DNA of 7,816 nucleotides from Rickettsiales bacterium (GCA_027489915.1 JAIXZB010000035.1:1-7816), one strand, 5' to 3'. Positions 1 to 6,896 are shown, counted from the first letter of the stretch. Translations and numbers: made by a program. The notes: generated from the letters alone by a model not told the origin.

Positions 1-1179
1 TGATGCACGCTTAAGTAATTCTGGCGCATTAGCGCCATGCAACATCTCTGGCTTCACCTGATGCACAGGTATCCCGTAAATATCCGCAGCCAGTGCGTTC
101 AGCGTTTCATTTCCACGCGTATTCTCTGCTTTCGTGCGCAGCAACATTGCAGCACTTCCAGCAACCACACCTGTCACAATCAATGCACGACCAAGAGACA
201 CCTTCGATAGCGCTGAAGGAATCCCTCTAACAATCGCACCCAATCCTCCCGTGCGCGCTGAATCCCAGAATGCTTTTTTCTCGATCACAGTAGCAAGCTT
301 AGTCGCCTGTGTTTTCACTGCTTCAAGCCTAGCTGCATGCGATGCATCTAATGTTACAGCAGCATCCCCAATAGTTCCTATGCTCGCACGAATCACACCT
401 GCATGGCTTGCATCATAACTTCCCGCATTTGCTACACGTAACAATGGCTGCGCCATTTCAACAGCACCTTGAGCCAGCACAGGTTTTGCACCAAAAAACT
501 GTGCAACGCTTCTATACGCACCCTTAAAGACACCCACAGCTTCTTCGCTGTGTGCACGCTGCATCTTATCACTCACGCGAGCAGCCGCACGGTCAAGCGA
601 TGCCGCACGCCACGAAGCAACACGACCAACAGTATCGTTTACAACACCCGTTGCAGCCGCTTTATCTGCAGCACCAAAAACGCCATTAAATACACTCGTA
701 ATTCTTGAGATTACTGGCTGTGCAAATGCACTAACATTGCGCGCTACGCTATCTCCACGGACAGCAAGTCTGTTAGCCACTATATCAGCAGTTTTTTCTA
801 ATCCCGCCGCACCGTTCTCTGTAGCTTTAGCACCAAATGCACGCACCACTTGTTCAGGCAATCGCTGCAATGATCCAAGTGTTGTTGTCTCCAAAGCAGC
901 GGCAGCAGCGAGCGGCGCTTGCACTATAGTTTTCGCCTTTGCACCACCAAATTTCCCAGCAACCCATGCAATAGGTGCAAGTGCAAGACCTCCAAAAAAT
1001 TGAAACGTCTGCGGCAAAAATGCCTTAGATGAAATTTCCCCCAGAGTCTCGGCAGCTTTCTCAGAAGCCAAGGGAACTTTACCTTGTATCTGGCCATGTT
1101 CAGCATGCGCACGCACTTCCTGCGAAGCGATAGCGCCTGCAGTCCCTGGTCTAATAATGTTCGAAATCGGGTGTGCCAT
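1..1179 (-). CDS. Unrecognised Ala/Gly-rich helical protein, C-terminus off the window (at least 393 aa)
   Basis: The frame is open without a stop from the ATG at 1179 to base 1, so this is a real partial gene whose 3' end lies outside the window. The start is supported by AAGGTAGGA (1186-1194) six bases upstream. The protein begins MAHPISNIIRPG and is dominated by Ala, Gly, Val and Thr. Two stretches are hydrophobic enough to cross or insert into a membrane: about residues 60-76 (contains GGLALAPIAWVAG) and 331-347 (contains ALIVTGVVAGSAAMLL). Much of the rest (90-310) reads as amphipathic helix. No catalytic motif is visible. It follows the 571-aa gene after 52 bases and probably shares its transcript; TATAAT at 1215-1220 could be a local -10 but lacks a good -35. 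I do not recognise the family. A tape-measure-like or membrane-active role is possible from composition and position only. Confidence 0.8.
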   Translation of the reverse strand, partial: MAHPISNIIRPGTAGAIASQEVRAHAEHGQIQGKVPLASEKAAETLGEISSKAFLPQTFQFFGGLALAPIAWVAGKFGGAKAKTIVQAPLAAAAALETTTLGSLQRLPEQVVRAFGAKATENGAAGLEKTADIVANRLAVRGDSVARNVSAFAQPVISRITSVFNGVFGAADKAAATGVVNDTVGRVASWRAASLDRAAARVSDKMQRAHSEEAVGVFKGAYRSVAQFFGAKPVLAQGAVEMAQPLLRVANAGSYDASHAGVIRASIGTIGDAAVTLDASHAARLEAVKTQATKLATVIEKKAFWDSARTGGLGAIVRGIPSALSKVSLGRALIVTGVVAGSAAMLLRTKAENTRGNETLNALAADIYGIPVHQVKPEMLHGANAPELLKRAS

Positions 1180-1231
1180 AATTTTTCCTACCTTTAGTGT
1201 AGCAAAAACTATGCATTATAATATGAAGCTT

Positions 1232-2947
1232 TTATGAATGTAGCGCGCGGCTTTCACCCAAATCTGCCTCGCGCTTCAAACGCTCGCGATCAGCAAAACC
1301 CTCATGCTCTGGAACCTTGCGGCTTAACGCCTCTTTACCACTTGCGGTCAGATCACGAATAAAATGCGTATCTCCCGCTTTAGCCTTCTCAATCACCACA
1401 CGTTGCAGCGTGGGAGCAACGGCCTGCGTAAATTTGCCAACCACCTTCTCACCGCCCTCAGCCATAGCCTCTGCCGCTTCTTTAATCTGACTGATATCTT
1501 CCGCGCTCAGACCCGCTGCCTGTAATTTTTCTACCCCTTGCGCACCAAGCCCCGCCACCATCTGCGCAAACGCATGTTTGTGGTTGGTTGCAGCCAACTC
1601 CTGTGCATCCTGATATTCTTTATCCGAAATACCCGCATCTTTCGCAATATTCTGCGGTACCGATGCTATAAAAATTTGCCTTTCAGCTCCCTCCAGCTTA
1701 CCAAGAGCATCGCTCATATCCTGCTTAGTGAATCCATCAAAAAACTCTTTAGGATCGGCCTGCACATACCTTGCAACCTTACCCGATAATTTGGCAATCG
1801 CACGTTCCACATCTTTGGTTTTTGCAATCGTGCGGCCATTATTGCGCACAATCTGGCACTCACCCACCAACCGCACCAACATCAACGGATTCAACTCGCC
1901 CTGCGTAATCGCCTCGGCAATACGCCCCGAAACCCGCATCAAATCAGCATCCAGCGACTTACGAATAGGTGTGCAATCCGCATCCACCTTCGCCATATCT
2001 TCCTGATGCCCCTTAAACGTGAGCGCAATATACTGCCTCAAATCCACCGCCCGATGGGTTCCAGGAACCGAAAATTCACTCGCCTGCGGGTCATCCTTCA
2101 ACAATGCCGCAAGCTTCGTAATCATCGTAAACGCAGAAGGCCGCGCATTCGCCTCACGGTAAGCAATATCAATACTATTTTGATATACTTCACCAAGCGA
2201 TGAAAATGCAGTCGTAGCCATGTCGCGCACACCAAACGAACCACTGCGCTGACCAGCATCTTGCTCGCCGCCAGCCTTCATGAATGCGGGCATCTTAAAC
2301 TCAAACCCAGCAGCCTTTGCACTATTCTGAATCAGCGAATATAAAATAGGCGCTTTTGCACTTGCGCCAATTAATGTCTTGTTAGACTCAAGGGAAAGTA
2401 TCGACCCAACCTGCTTACGGTGTACATAGATTACCTCGTTCTGTTCACGAGTAACCCCGACCATGCTTACAAAACCATGCCCACCCTTAATATCATCAAG
2501 CACAGGTGCAATCTCAGCTCCTGCTTTAACCAACTTACGTTTATATTGGGCAAATGAATTCCACAAACTACCTGCCTCTGTTGCAAGCAATGTGGCTGCA
2601 CCCGTAGTAAATCCAATCACTTGCTGAGCAATCTGAATTTGCTGTGCATTTTTAAGCCCTAAATGAGCGCCATAATTCTGTATTGCGCGGCCAGAACCAT
2701 GCTGAATAAACTCAGCAACATAGCCCTGTGCAATGTTCAAAACAGGCTTGATAATAGCACCCGCCGTTGCCGGCATACTAATCAACCCAAGCAATTTATA
2801 ATCTGGAACTGCTTTGCCTTGTGCCTGCGCTTCTTGAATTTCCTTCACTTCCTGTGCAGCCGCGCTCATCTGCGAGCGCACGTCTGTGCGCCCATGCTCT
2901 GCGGGGGCGTCATCATAGCCATAATGCTCGTTGTAATTTCGGGCCAT
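1232..2947 (-). CDS. Unrecognised large helical protein, 571 aa
   Basis: Long open frame from ATG at 2947 to TAA at 1232, beginning MARNYNEHYGYDD. Only a weak purine-rich site (AAGAAAG) precedes the start. Residues 20-48 are charged and Gln/Ala-rich. Residues 51-77 and 107-125 are hydrophobic, Gly/Ala-rich segments that could enter a membrane. Residues 245-500 look mainly alpha-helical, with two cysteines only (325, 364), and the last 50 residues are highly charged. No enzyme motif, signal peptide or repeat is evident. It lies downstream of the virion genes on the same strand but is separated from them by the opposing pair at 3076-4071, so it probably has its own promoter. It may be lineage-specific cargo, a secreted or membrane-associated factor, or a diverged tape-measure-type protein; I cannot choose between these. 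That it is a gene is near certain; its function is unknown. Confidence 0.85.
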   Translation of the reverse strand: MARNYNEHYGYDDAPAEHGRTDVRSQMSAAAQEVKEIQEAQAQGKAVPDYKLLGLISMPATAGAIIKPVLNIAQGYVAEFIQHGSGRAIQNYGAHLGLKNAQQIQIAQQVIGFTTGAATLLATEAGSLWNSFAQYKRKLVKAGAEIAPVLDDIKGGHGFVSMVGVTREQNEVIYVHRKQVGSILSLESNKTLIGASAKAPILYSLIQNSAKAAGFEFKMPAFMKAGGEQDAGQRSGSFGVRDMATTAFSSLGEVYQNSIDIAYREANARPSAFTMITKLAALLKDDPQASEFSVPGTHRAVDLRQYIALTFKGHQEDMAKVDADCTPIRKSLDADLMRVSGRIAEAITQGELNPLMLVRLVGECQIVRNNGRTIAKTKDVERAIAKLSGKVARYVQADPKEFFDGFTKQDMSDALGKLEGAERQIFIASVPQNIAKDAGISDKEYQDAQELAATNHKHAFAQMVAGLGAQGVEKLQAAGLSAEDISQIKEAAEAMAEGGEKVVGKFTQAVAPTLQRVVIEKAKAGDTHFIRDLTASGKEALSRKVPEHEGFADRERLKREADLGESRALHS

Positions 2948-2967
2948 ATCTACACTTTCTTAAGCCT

Positions 2968-2973
2968 AGTATA
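2968..2973 (-). promoter_or_regulatory. Candidate -10 box for the 571-aa gene
   Basis: The minus strand reads TATACT here, 20 bases before the ATG at 2947, a good -10 match. The hexamer 17 bases upstream (TACATT, 2991-2996) is a poor -35, so only the -10 half is convincing. The gene needs some promoter in this 128-base divergent gap because the gene on its other side is transcribed the opposite way. Confidence 0.35.
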
Positions 2974-3040
2974 GCTACAAACGCACGCGCAATGTATGAC
3001 ATTTCGATGAAGCTTGCTCTAGCCCCATCCACTTAAGCAC

Positions 3041-3068
3041 TTGCAAAACTTGCATTCTTCACTAAATA
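3041..3068 (+). promoter_or_regulatory. Candidate promoter of the plus-strand pair, with overlapping direct repeat
   Basis: TTGCAA (3041-3046), a 16-base spacer and TAAATA (3063-3068) form a plausible sigma-70-type promoter. Transcription would begin at about 3075-3076, on or next to the ATG at 3076. No Shine-Dalgarno sequence precedes that ATG, so a leaderless message is the simplest reading. The -35 box overlaps a direct repeat of ACTTGCA (3039-3045 and 3048-3054, nine-base period), which could be a regulator site but may be chance. Confidence 0.4.
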
Positions 3069-3075
3069 CACCTCT

Positions 3076-3549
3076 ATGAGATGGAAAATACATGCTGCCG
3101 TTATAGGGGTAATCACCGCCGTTTTCTTTATCGGCTATCTGCTGTTTTCGCCCACTCCCAAAACTCCCGAACAGATGGCCGTCATAAACACCTCAGGCAT
3201 CCGCATGCAGATTGAGCAAGCAAGCTGGGGCCTCAAATGCAACGAACTCTATGATGCCTATAAAAAACGTGCTGACGCAGATGCACAAAGCGACAAACCA
3301 CCAAGTGAGAATCCAAACTACTCCCCACCCGTGCTGATTCAGGCCAATAACGTCCTAACAAAAGTCAAAGAACTGTGCGAAGGCAAAGATACCTGCGATA
3401 TCACAGCCAGCAGCGATGTATTAGGCAACGTATTTTCCGATTGCTCCAAAGATCTCGAAGTATCATGGCGCTGCTTCAGCTACGACAGGCTTCAAAGCGG
3501 CAAGGCCTCTAATGGTAATGTTCTCTCTATCACATGTAAAAAACCCTAA
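3076..3549 (+). CDS. Membrane-anchored protein with SUEL/rhamnose-binding-lectin-like domain, 157 aa
   Basis: The start ATG gives MRWKIHAAVIG followed by one hydrophobic segment (about residues 6-25), an uncleaved anchor with no lipobox or clear signal-peptidase site. The rest should therefore lie in the periplasm. The soluble part resembles the SUEL/Gal_Lectin fold. It has an opening strand at 42-55 (IRMQIEQASWG then Cys), a low-complexity, Pro-rich insertion at about 66-86, then LCEGKDTCDITAS (100-112) and SDCSKDLEVSWRC (121-133). These match the family pattern C-egk-C-x-a-s ... C-x-x-K-x-L-x-V-x-x-C. Cysteines at 55, 101, 107, 123, 133 and 154 could form three disulfides. The usual aromatic/Gly-Asp-Pro-Cys sugar-site sequence is altered (LGNVFSDC), so sugar binding is not assured. 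It heads a two-gene unit with the next gene, six bases on. The lectin-like assignment is from visible motifs only, with no search done. Confidence 0.75.
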   Translation: MRWKIHAAVIGVITAVFFIGYLLFSPTPKTPEQMAVINTSGIRMQIEQASWGLKCNELYDAYKKRADADAQSDKPPSENPNYSPPVLIQANNVLTKVKELCEGKDTCDITASSDVLGNVFSDCSKDLEVSWRCFSYDRLQSGKASNGNVLSITCKKP

Positions 3550-3555
3550 TTTAGC

Positions 3556-4071
3556 ATGTGGCGCCTACGCACACATTTAGGGTTTATCATCAGCATTTCC
3601 CTAATAGGTATCGCACTTGCATCTGTGTGGTATTTCATCATCAAACCAGCTGAAACAACAGCATCTGCGCCACAAGCCCAAACAAAGCGCGTAATAAATA
3701 AACCCAGCCAAAAACCAAAAGCTGCAAACGAAACAGATAGAATCATCTTATCGTTATTCGATTCCTCTCTCGATAATACTGGACTAGCATTTGAACAGAA
3801 CCTTCGTAGCCGTTATCGCAATGCATACATAGGCATCTACCTGCTCAAAAGTTGCGATGTCGATGTGCGCGCCTACCATCAGGCCCTTGCAGATGCATTC
3901 ACAAAAGAGTGGGATAAAAAAAGAATAGCATCTCCGCCAGCGCAGGATGTGAATACCATGCTTACCGCTATCATCGAGGAAGCACGCAGCAGCTATACAA
4001 TGCTCTACATCAACACCCCATGCGAAAAGCGTAATCTCGGTGCTTTCAAAGAATTCTTTGAAGCATTGTAA
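3556..4071 (+). CDS. Membrane-anchored protein of unknown function, 171 aa
   Basis: Starts MWRLRTHLGF and has one strong hydrophobic segment at residues 8-29, then a Pro/Lys/Gln-rich linker (about 31-58) and a compact, probably helical C-terminal domain (60-171). Two cysteines at 100 and 156 sit in that domain and could pair in the periplasm. The architecture (short cytoplasmic tail, one anchor, linker, Cys-bearing domain) mirrors its upstream neighbour, suggesting the two act together. No Shine-Dalgarno is visible; the ATG lies six bases after the upstream TAA and in the same frame, so translation may be coupled by re-initiation. Its stop codon abuts, with no gap, the stop of the convergent tail gene. 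I do not recognise the family. Coding is well supported by length, anchor and operon-like spacing. Confidence 0.75.
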   Translation: MWRLRTHLGFIISISLIGIALASVWYFIIKPAETTASAPQAQTKRVINKPSQKPKAANETDRIILSLFDSSLDNTGLAFEQNLRSRYRNAYIGIYLLKSCDVDVRAYHQALADAFTKEWDKKRIASPPAQDVNTMLTAIIEEARSSYTMLYINTPCEKRNLGAFKEFFEAL

Positions 4072-4479
4072 TTACACATACGTCACCGCGCCATCAGAGC
4101 GCAAATCCACATTAATACGCTCGAATTTATCAGCCACCGCTTCCTTCTGAAAACGCGTCACCCAAAATACGCCCTCTAGCCTATTCCCCTGCACATCATC
4201 GAGCCTAATGCGCCGTGGCAGCCCATTCATCACCGCTGATACTATCAAATTCTCAGCAACCGAATTATCACTCAACCCTTCTATACTAATCTCCAGCGAT
4301 CGCTCGCCACCAGGCACTCGCTCACTGAACGGCGAATCCATCACCGTATTTGAACGCACCATATTCTGTTCCGCCACAAAACGACTCAACCGCAGATGCG
4401 ATAGCGAGTAATACATAGGCGTCTGTAACGCCGCATCGGCAATGGCACACACCGTTTTATCAGATATATCCACGCTCAT
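4072..4479 (-). CDS. Phage major tail protein, TP901-1 type (GTA gp9-like), 135 aa
   Basis: Builds the tail tube by polymerising into stacked hexameric rings. The sequence fits the TP901-1 major tail protein family: a variable N-terminus, then NTVMDSPFSERVPGG (44-58), SLEISIEG (61-68), a central A/V-rich helix with a following G-L-P strand (74-93), GNRLEGVFWVTRF (98-110), and the typical C-terminal LRSDGAVTY (126-134). Length of about 135 aa is normal for the family. The start is supported by GGAG in the end of the preceding gene, one base after whose TAG this ATG begins. It is the last of four tightly packed head-tail genes, as in RcGTA where gene 9 follows gene 8. The gene after it on this strand is not the expected next tail gene; an opposing pair intervenes. 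Confidence 0.85.
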   Translation of the reverse strand: MSVDISDKTVCAIADAALQTPMYYSLSHLRLSRFVAEQNMVRSNTVMDSPFSERVPGGERSLEISIEGLSDNSVAENLIVSAVMNGLPRRIRLDDVQGNRLEGVFWVTRFQKEAVADKFERINVDLRSDGAVTYV

Positions 4480-4480
4480 C

Positions 4481-4885
4481 CTATAACTCCTTGGCCCATA
4501 TCGTAATCAGCATCTGTACTCTGCGCGTCAGCCCATCATTCAATCGGTCCGAATCCACATACGTCACCTCCACAAGCGAAACCTCCCAACCACTGGCCAT
4601 AACGGGCTTGCGATGCAGTACATCGCATACAAGCGAGGCAAGCTGTAGTAGCTCTTTCTGCCCACCTTTGCGCCCATACACATCAAGCGAAAATCTCACA
4701 ACATGCGCCGAAGGATGCAATATGTTCCAGCTATCTGCGCTTACGTCGTCAAATACAATGTAGGGAAATTGCGCACCCGTCGGCACATGGTCATAAATTC
4801 CCTGCGCCTGCGCCATAAGTGCTGCATTTGTACTCATCACCTGATAAAGCGCTGCCTGCAGTTCCTGCATCGGAAGTGTACTCAT
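4481..4885 (-). CDS. DUF3168 tail terminator / tail completion protein (GTA gp8-like), 134 aa
   Basis: Member of the DUF3168 family, which in siphophages and gene transfer agents sits between head closure and major tail protein and is thought to cap the tail end that joins the head. Visible landmarks: LQAALYQVMSTNAALM (9-24), IYDHVPTGAQFPYIVFDD (30-47, with the family's V-P-x-G-x-x-F-P-Y-I motif), the strand HVVRFSLDVYGRKGG (61-75) with its following helix (E78 to H91), and a C-terminal strand ending LITIWAKEL (126-134). The ATG overlaps the upstream adaptor stop by four bases (ATGA at 4882-4885), and a purine-rich GAGGAAGGGG lies in the end of that gene. Length is normal. Function is by family and position. 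Confidence 0.88.
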   Translation of the reverse strand: MSTLPMQELQAALYQVMSTNAALMAQAQGIYDHVPTGAQFPYIVFDDVSADSWNILHPSAHVVRFSLDVYGRKGGQKELLQLASLVCDVLHRKPVMASGWEVSLVEVTYVDSDRLNDGLTRRVQMLITIWAKEL

Positions 4886-5238
4886 AACGCCACCCCTTCC
4901 TCAGCCACAATTTCTGTCATCGTATCATACGGTATCACCGCGCGAATATTCATTACCTTGCCGCGCCACACCACGCGCATCGAACTATTGATATCCTGCC
5001 GCGTCCGCACCGTAATACGGTAACTCACCTGCATTACCAGCTGTGCTGCATCCAGCCTTTCATCACCGTCCACCGAAAGTGGCTTCACCTCCGCAAAGCA
5101 CAAGGCATGCGTATGCCACACGCAACTCACACCCCCCAGCCCATCCGCCGTCTCACTCACGGATTCAATCTGCACACGCTCCCGTAGCCGCGAAGCAAGT
5201 GCATCTGTTTTTCCACTACCACTTCGTATCAAAGTCAT
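4882..5238 (-). CDS. Phage head-tail adaptor / head closure protein (GTA gp7-like), 118 aa
   Basis: Closes the portal vertex after DNA packaging and gives the tail its docking surface (SPP1 gp16-type head-tail joining family). Family landmarks are clear: LRERVQIES (18-26), TADGLGG followed by W41 (30-41), FAEVKPLS (48-55), the strand VSYRITVRTRQDI (71-83) and RVVWRGKVMNIRAV (88-101), then the usual C-terminal EEGVAL (113-118). Length of about 118 aa is typical. The start overlaps the stop of the connector gene as ATGA (5235-5238), with GTGAGG just upstream in that gene. It is part of an unbroken block of four head-tail genes, consistent with co-translation at fixed ratios. Confidence 0.9.
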   Translation of the reverse strand: MTLIRSGSGKTDALASRLRERVQIESVSETADGLGGVSCVWHTHALCFAEVKPLSVDGDERLDAAQLVMQVSYRITVRTRQDINSSMRVVWRGKVMNIRAVIPYDTMTEIVAEEGVAL

Positions 5239-5783
5239 AGCCGTACCTCACGATAAGGCTGGTAATAAGCCTTGACCGCCTCGGGCATCGGAGCATGTGT
5301 TTCGCGGCTCTCATAAAACGCCGCCACATGATGCAGTATCCCCTGGCGAATGATACTAGGCACATCCTCTGCACCATCTCCATACCCAGTGACATACGTT
5401 ACAATAAGCGTGGAAGCTGTCGGCACCGAATCAAGCTGGAGTACATCACGCGTTTCAAGCAATCGGTAAAGCCCCGCATCCAGTGTCACCTGATTCCCAT
5501 CACCATCTTCGAAAGCCACCGTTTGAATCGATTGCACAGGCCCACGCGGCAACGCAATCAGTGTCGAACAGGGATCCGAAATATACGCCCTCTGGCTTTG
5601 CGTAATCAGGCTTCGCCCAAGCTGCTGCTCAGCAGCCTCACGCGCAGCCTTAATAAAAATCGGCAATAAACTATCTTCGTCCGTATGCTCAATACGCAAA
5701 AAAAGCTTCACTTGCGCAAGGCTAAGCGGTTCGGCTGCGGGCGCAGTAATGCACTCCACACGCAAAGCGGTGAATGATGTCAT
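5235..5783 (-). CDS. Phage gp6-like head-tail connector (GTA gp6-like), 182 aa
   Basis: Forms the ring directly under the portal. The gp6/phiE125 gp8 type signature is plain: EPLSLAQVKLFLRIEHTDED (18-37), the helix LLPIFIKAAREAAEQQLGRS (39-58), LPRGPVQSIQTV (78-89), YRLLETRDVLQL (106-117) and TLIVTYVTGYG then VPSIIRQGILHHVAAFYESR (125-160). The frame extends upstream to 5867, but I chose the ATG at 5783 because AAGGA (5791-5795) sits seven bases ahead, the family normally begins a few residues before LRV, and the longer form would overlap the previous gene and add unrelated residues. It is the first gene of the four-gene block. A weak terminator-like element lies just upstream, so it may be reached by read-through or by an unseen promoter. 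Confidence 0.88.
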   Translation of the reverse strand: MTSFTALRVECITAPAAEPLSLAQVKLFLRIEHTDEDSLLPIFIKAAREAAEQQLGRSLITQSQRAYISDPCSTLIALPRGPVQSIQTVAFEDGDGNQVTLDAGLYRLLETRDVLQLDSVPTASTLIVTYVTGYGDGAEDVPSIIRQGILHHVAAFYESRETHAPMPEAVKAYYQPYREVRL

Positions 5784-5795
5784 GATACAATCCTT

Positions 5796-5822
5796 GAAAA
5801 AGATAAAAGAACCCAAACGGGT
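5796..5822 (-). terminator. Weak terminator-like hairpin and T-rich tract after the 5827 gene
   Basis: On the minus strand ACCC-GTTT-GGGT (5822-5811) is followed directly by a T-rich run (TCTTTTATCTTTTT). It lies five bases past the stop at 5827. The stem is only four pairs, so termination would be partial at best; it might also just be an AT-rich leader for the connector gene. Confidence 0.3.
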
Positions 5823-5826
5823 GATG

Positions 5827-6456
5827 TTATTTAGATGAAAACCTATGGTGAGCAGCGATTGATGCAATCAATCCAAGTGTACTGGGTACCGAATCATTAA
5901 GCAGCCTCACAGCAATATCTTCTGCCTTGTGTTCTGGTGTCGCAAAATGCTTCACCAACAACCCGCTGACAAATTTCTGCGCCGCTAAATTGGCTTTCAC
6001 CCCCACCGAATTCAGTACAATAACACTGCCAATCTGAGCAGCCCTATCGGCCACCACCACCTTGGTTTGCTGCTTCGTACTAATCGAAGGAACATTCGCC
6101 ACCCAGTCAAACGCCTGCTGTCCCACCAACTGAATAAAAAAGTTCCCCGTAGCCTCAATCCCCTGCCGCGAGAGCTCGCGTGCAATGCGCCCCACACGCT
6201 CATCACGCGTCATATTCGCACGCGCTTTGCGGTCTTCCGAGTTTTCAACGCCAGGCAAAAACTTATCTAGCGCCGCTTCGCACTCCTCAAGCCGTGGCGA
6301 AATAAGATGCGTCGCAAGCAACGATTCTAGCTGCCGCGATGGCAAATGACCAAGCAGCCACGCCCCGCCCGAACGGCTTACCACCTCTGTGCCTAAACGC
6401 GCACCCGTAATGCGCCCCAGCAAATAAGTAGGTTTAGCTGTAATCGAATCGGTCAG
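5827..6456 (-). CDS. Unrecognised helical protein between capsid and connector genes, about 209 aa
   Basis: The frame ends at TAA 5827 and is certainly coding. The start is unclear. The first conventional start is TTG at 6423 (198 aa), which has no ribosome binding site. Eleven codons further up, a CTG at 6456 is preceded by GAGGTG (6461-6466) four bases away and would give MTDSITAKPTYLL; I prefer it. The protein has a helical N-terminal half with Arg/Glu-rich stretches (residues 50-100) and moderately hydrophobic helices at about 104-122 (contains GNFFIQLVGQQAF), 134-170 and 188-202. There is no signal peptide, no cysteine apart from one near residue 59, and no enzyme motif. In standard gene-transfer-agent order nothing lies between capsid and connector, so this looks like an added gene. 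TATAAT at 6484-6489 may be its -10 box, without a good -35. Function unknown. Confidence 0.75.
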   Translation of the reverse strand: MTDSITAKPTYLLGRITGARLGTEVVSRSGGAWLLGHLPSRQLESLLATHLISPRLEECEAALDKFLPGVENSEDRKARANMTRDERVGRIARELSRQGIEATGNFFIQLVGQQAFDWVANVPSISTKQQTKVVVADRAAQIGSVIVLNSVGVKANLAAQKFVSGLLVKHFATPEHKAEDIAVRLLNDSVPSTLGLIASIAAHHRFSSK

Positions 6457-6533
6457 AATACACCTCTATGTTATACTATCCCAATTATAGAATAGCTAAA
6501 CATAGGAGTTTGTGTGTGAAGGTTCAGTGAAGT

Positions 6534-6872
6534 CTAGCTGGAGCTCGTATTCTTGGACAAATCCGCAGCAATACGCTGCGCCTGATCCGCATCGGGAATA
6601 TCCATCATGGCCTGATGGTTAAACCCATAATCACGCTCCATCTTCTCCATCACTTCAGTGGTGGGGTCGCCCTCACCTGCCTCAATGATAATGCCATATT
6701 CTTCTGGATAAAACACACCCGACTGCTGTGCCGCCATGAATTCCTTCAAACGATCAGCGCGCACACCAACATATGCAAATATGGGCTTGCCTTCGGGGTC
6801 TTCGCCACGAACCAGCAACACACACACGGTCTTTTCAGCGAGAATTTTCTCGGAACGGCTGAGTTCTGTCAC
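6534..6872 (-). CDS. Unrecognised small acidic soluble protein, 112 aa
   Basis: Starts at GTG 6872 with an excellent AGGAGG six to seven bases upstream, and ends at TAG 6534. The protein is soluble and acidic. A strand-rich core (KTVCVLLVRGEDPEGKP, 14-30; FAYVGVRADRLKEFM, 32-46) is followed by FYPEEYGIIIEAGEGDP (54-70) and a helical EVMEKMERDYGFNHQAM segment (73-89); the tail is disordered (Ser/Thr-rich). The dense, motif-like middle suggests a conserved domain, but I cannot name it. It has its own promoter (6897-6925) and lies between capsid and connector genes, where virion operons do not normally have a separately promoted gene, so it behaves like a moron or a regulatory/accessory gene. 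Coding is very likely; the role is unknown. Confidence 0.82.
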   Translation of the reverse strand: MTELSRSEKILAEKTVCVLLVRGEDPEGKPIFAYVGVRADRLKEFMAAQQSGVFYPEEYGIIIEAGEGDPTTEVMEKMERDYGFNHQAMMDIPDADQAQRIAADLSKNTSSS

Positions 6873-6896
6873 GAAATCCCTCCTAACACTTCGAAA

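Noticed and set aside
134..1112. Open frames on the plus strand and in another minus frame across 134-1112
   Set aside because: All lie opposite or inside the long minus-strand frame 1-1179, which is open over its full length with a good start site.
5784..5867. Longer connector with start at 5867
   Set aside because: Would overlap the previous gene and add 28 residues unlike the family; the ATG at 5783 has a proper AAGGA site.
3065..6470. 14-base match AATACACCTCTATG at 3065-3078 and 6457-6470
   Set aside because: One copy ends in a start codon, the other is the complement of a ribosome binding site. The roles differ, no flanking similarity exists, and chance is the simpler reading.
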